Notes under the pieces: model-generated
Database searches by the model: none
The model's input: the letters and a program-made list of their open reading frames with translations, nothing else
Told to the model about the DNA's origin: nothing
Shown here: positions 58,008-64,000 of the stretch, piece after piece
Numbering within the stretch: position 1 is the first letter of the stretch
Layout of the letters: every line of letters starts with the position of its first letter
Program-made: the position numbers and the translations under genes
DNA from: DASXVX01 sp036504075
GTDB taxonomy: Bacteria; Bacillota; Sulfobacillia; Symbiobacteriales; Symbiobacteriaceae
DNA length: 64,000 bases
Reading direction: 5' to 3'
Assembly: GCA_036504075.1 (NCBI GenBank)
Contig: DASXVX010000033.1
Location: 62,001-126,000 of the forward strand

Positions 58008-59696
58008 TCATACATCGCATACCGCTTGACCACCGACCTGCATCACATCGACCTGCCACTCAATCTTGACTTCCTTCTTCCGATGGAGCCCGGTTGCTTC
58101 CACGTTGTAGACCGTAATCCTGTGAATCCATTTCTGAAACAGTTCACGACGGTCCGCGATGCTACCACTTGGGGTGAACAGATGCCCTTTTTGGCAGAAC
58201 CCATCAATGTCACGCTGAAGCCGGGTCGTGGCCTCTTGCCCGGCAGAAGCATCCCGCAGCTCTTTCTCCAATCGTGAGCGTTCAACCTGGAGCTGTTGAA
58301 TCTTCTGCTCCGCTCGCTTAACCACCAAGTCTGTGACAGAATCACTCAGGTTCGTGGTCTTCAAGACAAATTCAGCCAAGTTGTCAGCAGCCTGCTGAAT
58401 TTCCGCATCAATCTCCGCAATCCGCTGTACATGACGAGATGTTGTCCGCTCGTCAACCTTGAATCTGTCCCAGAAGTGGGCATCGTCCCGGAGTACCCGC
58501 AGTTTCTCTTCCAATGAGAGCAAGACAAGTTCGTGCAGGTAGTCTGCCCGTACGTTCTCCTGGTCGCAGACCGCCTTGCCCTTTCGGAACTTGTTTACAC
58601 ACGTATAGTACTGGTAACCCTTATCCGGGTTACGCCCATGGTGCATCATCGGGCCGCTGCAGTGCCCGCAGACCAGGATGCCGGTCAGGGGATAACGGGC
58701 GTTGGTCGGTTTGCGGGCCTCGCCGGATTGCCGCTTTCGACTCTGCAACTGCTCCTGTACTCGCCCGAACAACTCGCGGGAAATAATCCCTTCATGCGCG
58801 TCGGTCACGACGATGGCTTCTTCTTCCGGCACAATTTCGAGCGTTCGTTTCTTCTTTCCAAACAGGTATCCACCGGACCCGGACTTCTCAAGGGTCCGTG
58901 TATACCGGTAGTTATGGACGCCATAAACGAGATCTCCCACGTAAACACGCCGAGCCAGAATTCGCTGGATCACAGTAGACGACCAGATACGTGGATCGAT
59001 GTCGGCCCACTTCCGGTTTTCGTTGAAGCGGTGGGCGATCCAGACCGCCCCCTTGCCCTGCGCCGCAAGGTTCCAGATGTCCTGGACAATTGGCTTCAGC
59101 TTGGCATTCGGCTCCAGCTTCTTGGTTCCAGGGTTGTACTGGAAGCCGTACGGAGGGATGCCGCCCTTCCATTGTCCCTTCTTAGCCTTTTCCCGCATGC
59201 CGATCTTAACCGAAATGGACTTCTTGTCTGATTCCATGCGGGCCAGGAAGGAATGGACGTGGAAGATCGCCAGTGCGCCGCCTTTCTCCCGAGAGTCGAA
59301 TCCCTCCTCCAGGGATTTAACCCGCACGCCCTTTCCGTCCAGCCATTCAAAGAACATCTTGGCCTCGGCGTCATCCCGATTGAAGCGAGAGAGCCCTTTG
59401 ATGAAAAGACACCGGGCTTCGCCACGTTCAACTGCTTCGATAAACCGCTTTACCCCAGGACGCTCCAAAATGGATTCCTTCCAAGCGGATACCCCATCGT
59501 CCACAAACACGTTGTGCGGGCGGATGACGAATCGTTCCCCGGTGCCACTCCCTGACAAATGCTTGGCCCATGCCTGCAGCGCCATGATCTGGTGTTCGCA
59601 AGTGTCACCCTGATGGTCGGTGGACGCCCGAGCAATAATGGCCGCGTTCACCGTTTCCAAGGCCGGGTCAAGTCGCAGGACTGCCACCAGTGGCAT
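58008..59696 (-). CDS. Large serine recombinase
   Basis: A 562-residue large serine recombinase (phage or ICE integrase type). The N-terminal resolvase domain has the catalytic Ser in IIARASTDHQG (near residue 24) and the conserved Arg pair in IKGLSRFNRDDAEA. The recombinase domain follows (PPYGFQYNP), then a zinc ribbon (LVCGHCSGPMMHHG with later Cys in YYTCVNK and VCDQ) and a C-terminal coiled coil (about 430-500). The start lies inside the upstream small gene (29-base overlap). It appears complete and may be active. No phage or conjugation genes follow, so it is a lone element or the relic of one. Confidence 0.9.
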   Translation of the reverse strand: MPLVAVLRLDPALETVNAAIIARASTDHQGDTCEHQIMALQAWAKHLSGSGTGERFVIRPHNVFVDDGVSAWKESILERPGVKRFIEAVERGEARCLFIKGLSRFNRDDAEAKMFFEWLDGKGVRVKSLEEGFDSREKGGALAIFHVHSFLARMESDKKSISVKIGMREKAKKGQWKGGIPPYGFQYNPGTKKLEPNAKLKPIVQDIWNLAAQGKGAVWIAHRFNENRKWADIDPRIWSSTVIQRILARRVYVGDLVYGVHNYRYTRTLEKSGSGGYLFGKKKRTLEIVPEEEAIVVTDAHEGIISRELFGRVQEQLQSRKRQSGEARKPTNARYPLTGILVCGHCSGPMMHHGRNPDKGYQYYTCVNKFRKGKAVCDQENVRADYLHELVLLSLEEKLRVLRDDAHFWDRFKVDERTTSRHVQRIAEIDAEIQQAADNLAEFVLKTTNLSDSVTDLVVKRAEQKIQQLQVERSRLEKELRDASAGQEATTRLQRDIDGFCQKGHLFTPSGSIADRRELFQKWIHRITVYNVEATGLHRKKEVKIEWQVDVMQVGGQAVCDV

Positions 59697-59934
59697 CCAC
59701 CCCCCCTGTCAGCTTCGAAAGAGGTGCCACCCCTGCCCGGGACGCGCCTTTCCGGTCACGAAGCACGACAACCTGGCGGCCATACTTCTTGTTCAGGTAC
59801 ATGGCAATGGTTTCCGCAACCAGATCGTGTGGCGGAGCGGTCCCGTTGACTTCTGTGACAATGAAAAGGCTGCGCAACTCGTCAAGCCGCTTCCTCGCGC
59901 CAAGGTCCACTCGCCCTCGTCCTCTCTCCACCAT
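59668..59934 (-). CDS. Small protein upstream of the serine recombinase
   Basis: An 88-residue protein overlapping the recombinase start by 29 bases, so translationally coupled. Its middle reads RSLFIVTEVNGTAPPHDLVA and YGRQVVVLRDRKGA, a mixed alpha/beta pattern that is not recognised. A role as excisionase, regulator or recombinase accessory is only suggested by its position. The ATG at 59934 has an upstream site of poor quality; 60024 is a longer alternative. Confidence 0.5.
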   Translation of the reverse strand: MVERGRGRVDLGARKRLDELRSLFIVTEVNGTAPPHDLVAETIAMYLNKKYGRQVVVLRDRKGASRAGVAPLSKLTGGVDATGGSPAT

Positions 59935-60472
59935 CGACTTTAGAGATGGTATGCAGGGTGATGAGCGGAACGACCTTCTGACCCCCCGGTGCATAAACAT
60001 GCAATCGCTTTTCAAAGTGACCAACGTGTAGGCGAAGACAAGGGCGCCTGTCAGGGGGCACCGACCGGATCCAAACCCTGGTCAATACCGCGCGAATCGC
60101 ATCGCTCTAGGTCTGTGGCGGTGGTCAGTTACATACATGGTAGCGAACGCCACTGTGCCTAATGTGACCATGACCCTGCTGATGTCAAAGTGACCAGGTT
60201 TTATACAACTGCTGATCTTCCTTGCGTTGCCACAGGAGCCGAGTAAACGCACTCGGCCGATGGCATGTTCCACTTTACCGCCTACACCAGTGGGTCCAGA
60301 TCATCATGGACGGCCGGCTCCGCGGCACGAACCCCCCGTACAATGTCCCGCTGGCCGTACAACTAAGCCAATTGTTCAGCCTGAAGCACTGCCTGAACGA
60401 ACGCGGGGATGAGGCAACCCAACGCCCCATGATCCTGGCTTGCGGCCAACCATTTTCGCCGCCACACCTGCT
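59935..60472. repeat. IS-like debris with repeated TCAAAGTGACCA boxes
   Basis: A gap of 538 bases upstream of the recombinase pair without an intact gene. The motif TCAAAGTGACCA occurs at 60012-60023 and 60185-60196, and a variant (AATGTGACCATGACC) at 60161-60175. Such clustered repeats are usual at the ends of IS21-type elements. No transposase frame survives. The zone 60200-60470 has several overlapping short frames with no family resemblance. Confidence 0.45.
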
Positions 60473-61510
60473 TTACAGAGATATCGCCTTGCCCGCCGCC
60501 GCAGACTGATAGATGCCGCTAACCATCTGCTGGAGGATGACGGCCTGATCCGGCGTAACCACCGGGCGCTCATCCCCGCGGCAGCAGGCGACAAAATGCC
60601 GCACTTCCTCCGCATACATGTCCTGTCGGGGGAGCCAGTGGATCGTCGTATCGGTCAGGGCACCGCACTCCTCCCGGAAGATGCGCAGGGGCGGCAGTTC
60701 CAGCCCCGCCTTCGTTCCCGACAGGAGCACGTAGTTCTCCTCCTTCGGACAATTGTCCGCAAAGGACGCCTCGATGAGCACAGTCGCGCCGGAATCCAGT
60801 GTAATCATGCCAAACGCCAGATCCTCCACCTCGTAGCCGTCCCGGTCATAAGCGCCCCAGGCCATCACTTCTGTCCGGTTAGCAACCTTCGTGTAAGTAG
60901 TGCCGAGGATCTGCCGAGGAGCGGCATAACCCATGAGATAGAGGGCGACATCCAGGAAGTGGACGCCCATGTCGATCATGGGTCCCCCGCCCTGGAGCCG
61001 CTTGTTCGTAAAGCCTCCCCAGGAAGGGACGCCCCGGCGCCGCCGCACCCGCACCCGGGCCGCATAGATCTCCCCCAGTCCGCCGCCGTCGATGAACCGC
61101 TTGGCCAACACTACTTCCGGGTCGAACCGAAAGTTCAGAGCCACGGTGTAGATGCGGCCGGTGCGGCGCGCCGTCTCCGCAACGGCCGACACCTCCTCCG
61201 GCGACATGGCCGGGGGCTTTTCGCAGAGGACGTGACACCCCGCCTCCAGGGCTGCCAGGCTGGCCGGGGCGTGCAGAGCGTTCGGCGTGCACACGCTGAC
61301 GGCATCCAGCCGCTCCGCCGCCAGCATCGCCCGATAGTCGTGGTACACGCCGGAAATACCATGTTCGGCCGCCACCTGACGCGCCCGCTCCAGGTTGACG
61401 TCCGCAACGGCGGCCAATTCGACCTCCCCGCCGAGGCGTTTGTAACCGGGAATGTGTGCCGAAGTGGCGATGCCGCCGACCCCGATGACTCCGACCCGCA
61501 GCTTGCCCAC
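60473..61510 (-). CDS. Gfo/Idh/MocA-family oxidoreductase (1)
   Basis: A 345-residue NAD(P)-dependent sugar or inositol dehydrogenase. The Rossmann start is RVGVIGVGGIATSAHIPGYK; the catalytic segment is CEKPPAMSPEEV (Lys of the EKP motif near residue 95). The C-terminal half has GGGPMIDMGVHFLDVALYLMG with the conserved Asp/His. It is last of three tandem family members on this strand. It is the most diverged of the three. Substrates are not readable, but three paralogues in a row normally act on one sugar or inositol pathway. Confidence 0.88.
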   Translation of the reverse strand: MGKLRVGVIGVGGIATSAHIPGYKRLGGEVELAAVADVNLERARQVAAEHGISGVYHDYRAMLAAERLDAVSVCTPNALHAPASLAALEAGCHVLCEKPPAMSPEEVSAVAETARRTGRIYTVALNFRFDPEVVLAKRFIDGGGLGEIYAARVRVRRRRGVPSWGGFTNKRLQGGGPMIDMGVHFLDVALYLMGYAAPRQILGTTYTKVANRTEVMAWGAYDRDGYEVEDLAFGMITLDSGATVLIEASFADNCPKEENYVLLSGTKAGLELPPLRIFREECGALTDTTIHWLPRQDMYAEEVRHFVACCRGDERPVVTPDQAVILQQMVSGIYQSAAAGKAISL

Positions 61511-61522
61511 GCCACTCCCTCC

Positions 61523-62497
61523 TTACCGCCCGACCGGCTCGCCCCGGCGGGCCGACTCATACGCCAGCAGGGCAACCTCCATGGCCCGCAGGCCATCCTC
61601 GCCTGTGACAGGCACCGGCCGGCCTGCCCGCACGCAGCCCAGGAAGTCCGCGATCATCAGCGAATCGATGTCCGCTCCAAAGCCCGCCCAGGCGGCCACC
61701 CGGTCGGCATTGTTGTAGAGGGTGACGTTCTGCCCGAAGGCGTCCACCGTAATCGTTCCCCGCGTGCCCACAATCTCCAGGGTCACGTCGCCCCAGGTGG
61801 GGAAGGCCGCCGGCCGGGACCAGGACGGGTCGAGGGTGGCAATGAGACCGCCCTCCATCTCTAACGAGAGCATGCCGCAATCGTCAATGGCGACATCGTA
61901 GAACCGGGTCCCCACTTCGGCGAACACCGACGTGAACTCCCGGCCCGTGATCCAGCGCATCAGATCGGCCACATGCACGGTATGATCCATGACCGCCCCG
62001 CCGCCCGAAAGCGCCGGTTCAATGAACCAGCCGCCCGGCATCCGGCCGTGGTTGGTACCCCGAATGGCCAGCACCTCGCCGACGCGCCCTTCCAGCACCG
62101 CCTGCCTAGCGCGGACCACCGGCGGCGCGTAGCGCACGGGAAAGGCGGTCATCAACTGGACGCCCGCCTGCCGGGCCGCATCCACCATGGCCTCGGCATC
62201 CGCCACGGAGACGGCGATGGGTTTTTCGCAAAGGATGTGCTTGCCCGCCCGCGCCGCCCGGATGGTCAGATCCCGGTGATGGGCGTTGGCCGCACAGATG
62301 ACGACGGCGGTGATGTCGGACGCGAGAACCACCTCCAGATCCGGCTCGAAGGGGCAGCCGAATACTTCAGCGGCATGCCGCCCCCGGCTCTCGTCCTCGT
62401 CCCAGATGACGGAAAGCATCGCCCCCGGCGCCCGCTGCACCGCCCCGGCATAGCTCCAGGCGTGCATGTGGGCGAAGCTGAGCATGGCAACCCGCAT
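61523..62497 (-). CDS. Gfo/Idh/MocA-family oxidoreductase (2)
   Basis: A 324-residue oxidoreductase of the same family with an atypical Rossmann start (RVAMLSFAHMHAWSYAGAV, no GxGxxG glycines), CEKPIAVSVADAEAMV for the catalytic Lys, and GGAVMDHTVHVADLMRWITG for the Asp/His segment. Loss of the glycine motif suggests altered or weak cofactor binding, though many family members of the HAxAH type retain activity. It starts 3 bases after the stop of the next upstream gene. Confidence 0.88.
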   Translation of the reverse strand: MRVAMLSFAHMHAWSYAGAVQRAPGAMLSVIWDEDESRGRHAAEVFGCPFEPDLEVVLASDITAVVICAANAHHRDLTIRAARAGKHILCEKPIAVSVADAEAMVDAARQAGVQLMTAFPVRYAPPVVRARQAVLEGRVGEVLAIRGTNHGRMPGGWFIEPALSGGGAVMDHTVHVADLMRWITGREFTSVFAEVGTRFYDVAIDDCGMLSLEMEGGLIATLDPSWSRPAAFPTWGDVTLEIVGTRGTITVDAFGQNVTLYNNADRVAAWAGFGADIDSLMIADFLGCVRAGRPVPVTGEDGLRAMEVALLAYESARRGEPVGR

Positions 62498-62499
62498 GG

Positions 62500-63480
62500 C
62501 TACCGCCCCTCCTTTCCGATGGTCACCGGGCGCCCGGTCCGGGCCGACTCCAGAGCAGCCAGCCCGATCTCCAGGGCCTTGAAAGCGTCCTCCGCCGTCA
62601 CCATGGCCGCTTCGCCGTGGGCGATGCAGCGGGCGAAATGGCGGATTTCCGCCGTGTACGGGCTCTCCGCCAGCGGGCTCTCCGGCACCGTCACGGCCGC
62701 TTCACCGGGCCGGGCCGCCCGCTCCCGGACGACCAGCGGCTGCACCCGGTCGCTGTCGAAGTCCAGGAGCCCTTCGCTCCCCGCCACTTCGAAGCCGTAG
62801 CGAAAGCCGGTATGGGCCCACGACCCCTCCACATGGGCGATGGCGCCTGAGGCGAACCGGATGGTCACCAGGGCGTAGTCCAGGCGCTGGTCAGGCCGCG
62901 TTTGGATGGTCCGGGCAAAGACCCGCTCCACCTCGCCAAAGGTCCAGCGAAGCCAGTCGAAGTCGTGGATGACCAGGTCCAACAGCAGCGTCCCGCTCAG
63001 TTCCGGCCTGGCGTACCAGTCTTCCCAACCGGACGGGAAACTGCCGCCCCGGAACGTCCGGACCACCCCGGGCCGGCCGGTTTTGCCGTCCCGGACCAGT
63101 TCCCGAGCCCGCTGATACTCCGGAAAGAACCGGACCACGTGCGCCACGTAGAGCTGGACCCCCGCGGCGCGGCAGGCTTCGATCATCGCCCGGGCGTCGG
63201 CCAGAGTCAGGGCCAGCGGCTTTTCACAAAGGACATGCTTGCCGGCCCGCGCCGCGGCTTCCACCGTCGGCCGGTGCAAGTAGGTGGGCAAGCAAATGTC
63301 GATCAGATCGATCGCAGGGTCGGACAGCAGGACCTCCAGCGAGGGCGCAACCGGCTCGCCCAGGGACGCCGCGGCCTCCGGCCGCGCGTCGTAGACCCCG
63401 CTCACCTCGTGGCCCGCCTCCCGGTGTGAGGCGGCGTGGACCCGACCCATGGTGCCGGCCCCGACAATTCCAATACGCAT
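62500..63480 (-). CDS. Gfo/Idh/MocA-family oxidoreductase (3)
   Basis: A ~326-residue oxidoreductase with a good Rossmann motif (RIGIVGAGTMGRVHAASH), CEKPLALTLADARAMIE and LLDLVIHDFDWLRWTFG for the active site. The start at 63480 follows AAAGGAG with 7-base spacing. It is first of the three and lies 40 bases downstream of the glycoside hydrolase, so the group probably shares one transcript with it. Likely substrate: a sugar released by that hydrolase. Confidence 0.88.
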   Translation of the reverse strand: MRIGIVGAGTMGRVHAASHREAGHEVSGVYDARPEAAASLGEPVAPSLEVLLSDPAIDLIDICLPTYLHRPTVEAAARAGKHVLCEKPLALTLADARAMIEACRAAGVQLYVAHVVRFFPEYQRARELVRDGKTGRPGVVRTFRGGSFPSGWEDWYARPELSGTLLLDLVIHDFDWLRWTFGEVERVFARTIQTRPDQRLDYALVTIRFASGAIAHVEGSWAHTGFRYGFEVAGSEGLLDFDSDRVQPLVVRERAARPGEAAVTVPESPLAESPYTAEIRHFARCIAHGEAAMVTAEDAFKALEIGLAALESARTGRPVTIGKEGR

Positions 63481-63519
63481 CGCCATGCTCCTTTCCATTG
63501 CGCTGTCAGAGCGACGGGT

Positions 63520-64000
63520 TTACGCCCCGGCCGGTCCCGACCGGGCCCGTTCCGCCACAGCCGGGTCCCCGGCCGGCTCCACGTCCGGATCGGACGCCCG
63601 GACCAGTACGGTCAGCGCGTACCGCTCAAGGACACGGCCCCCGTGACGCAGCTCCGTGTGCAGCGTCACCGGCCCTTCGTACCCGGCGGCCGTCGCCCAG
63701 CGGACGGTACCGACCAGCACGGCAGGGGCATCAAAGGTTGGAATCACCACCGCCGCCTCATCCACCACCCCGGTCCCCTCCAGCCGCCACGACACCGTCC
63801 CGGGTCCGTTCACCGCCGGGTCGTCGTTTACCAGCCAGAGGTCGAACGCCACCTCTCCGCCGGAAGGATAGAGCACATTCCCGCGGCGATCCCCGGTGAA
63901 GCCTCCCGCCGGGTCGATGCAGACGTGGGTGGGCCGGAAGGCGTCCCTCAGGGCGTAGTAGGCCGCCTTGGGCCGCCGGTAGTAGTCCACCACGGCCCAG
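63520..64000 (-). CDS. Glycoside hydrolase (family-2/beta-mannosidase-like) C-terminal part, cut by window edge
   Basis: The last ~160 residues of a larger protein that continues past base 64000 (the frame is open there, reading WAVVDYYRRPKAAYYALR). This tag is typical of the end of the TIM barrel in beta-mannosidase/beta-galactosidase-like enzymes, where the residues after the catalytic Glu include the VDYYRRPK stretch. A C-terminal all-beta domain follows (RGNVLYPSGGEVAFDLWL, then DAPAVLVGTVRWATA). Its precise family cannot be fixed without the active-site half. Confidence 0.75.
   Translation of the reverse strand, partial: WAVVDYYRRPKAAYYALRDAFRPTHVCIDPAGGFTGDRRGNVLYPSGGEVAFDLWLVNDDPAVNGPGTVSWRLEGTGVVDEAAVVIPTFDAPAVLVGTVRWATAAGYEGPVTLHTELRHGGRVLERYALTVLVRASDPDVEPAGDPAVAERARSGPAGA

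Noticed and set aside
57953..60102. 10-bp inverted repeat ATGCGATTCG around the recombinase region
   Set aside because: A 10-bp match is expected by chance between two stretches of this size, and the flanking bases do not extend it. It is not called an end of the element.
60200..60470. Possible transposase remnant on either strand
   Set aside because: No DDE or HTH pattern could be recognised in any frame; only the repeated GTGACC boxes nearby are supported.
1..64000. tRNA, rRNA and CRISPR features
   Set aside because: No cloverleaf with a T-arm GGTTCRANYC pattern in the right setting, no rRNA segments and no regularly spaced repeats were found by eye; a covariance scan would be decisive.

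Overview
The window is GC-rich DNA from what looks like a spore-forming, thermophile-type Firmicute close to Symbiobacterium. This is an inference from gene content (TctABC uptake, a T-box leader, ATGA-coupled two-component pairs, the TCA gene set), not from a marker gene. No rRNA, tRNA or CRISPR array was seen. Both edges cut genes: a CitA/DcuS-type kinase on the left and a glycoside hydrolase on the right.

Layout. 1-6200: a di/tricarboxylate-sensing kinase and regulator, an MFS exporter on the other strand, and the tripartite tricarboxylate transporter tctC-tctB-tctA. 6266-12384: small regulators, including a response regulator with a helical-repeat tail and the remnant of a second one, an epimerase-like protein, two-subunit fumarase, a MaoC-type hydratase and an XRE regulator. 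12592-27332: a secreted protein, IclR regulator plus aconitase, proBA behind a proline T-box, FtsH, and icd, mdh and a mitochondrial-type citrate synthase. With fumarase this puts most of an oxidative TCA branch within 18 kb. 27333-30112: a Gln/Met/Pro-rich protein, a methyltransferase, paired hairpin repeats, an ArsR-like regulator and a 51-residue ORF.

33258-50034 is the most interesting part: a two-armed copper, flavin and Fe-S respiratory locus. The right arm (+ strand) encodes a TlpA thioredoxin, an Lgt-like membrane protein, a lipoprotein beta-propeller with many histidines, a monohaem cytochrome c lipoprotein and a cupredoxin lipoprotein. The left arm (- strand) encodes a blue-copper lipoprotein, two stand-alone CuA-type proteins, a polytopic 4Fe-4S protein, a CcdA/DsbD-like protein, a GerMN protein, a sulfur-trafficking cassette (cysteine desulfurase, DUF3343, two YedE halves), and an FMN-binding protein, ApbE and an RnfD-like protein. 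A NarXL-like pair sits between the arms. The set reads like a taken-apart nitrous oxide reductase system: propeller and CuA on separate polypeptides, the NosR functions split over several genes, and a dedicated sulfur supply in place of NosDFY. Substrate and function are inferred, not shown.

The copper locus is bracketed by two related two-component operons in reciprocal decay. At the left end the kinase is intact and its regulator is gutted; at the right end the regulator is intact and its kinase is reduced to fragments.

52297-64000: a PhoR-like kinase/regulator pair, a MacB-like ABC exporter with split permeases, a large serine recombinase with an upstream small ORF and IS-like debris, three tandem Gfo/Idh/MocA oxidoreductases, and the end of a family-2-like glycoside hydrolase, suggesting a sugar catabolism island.
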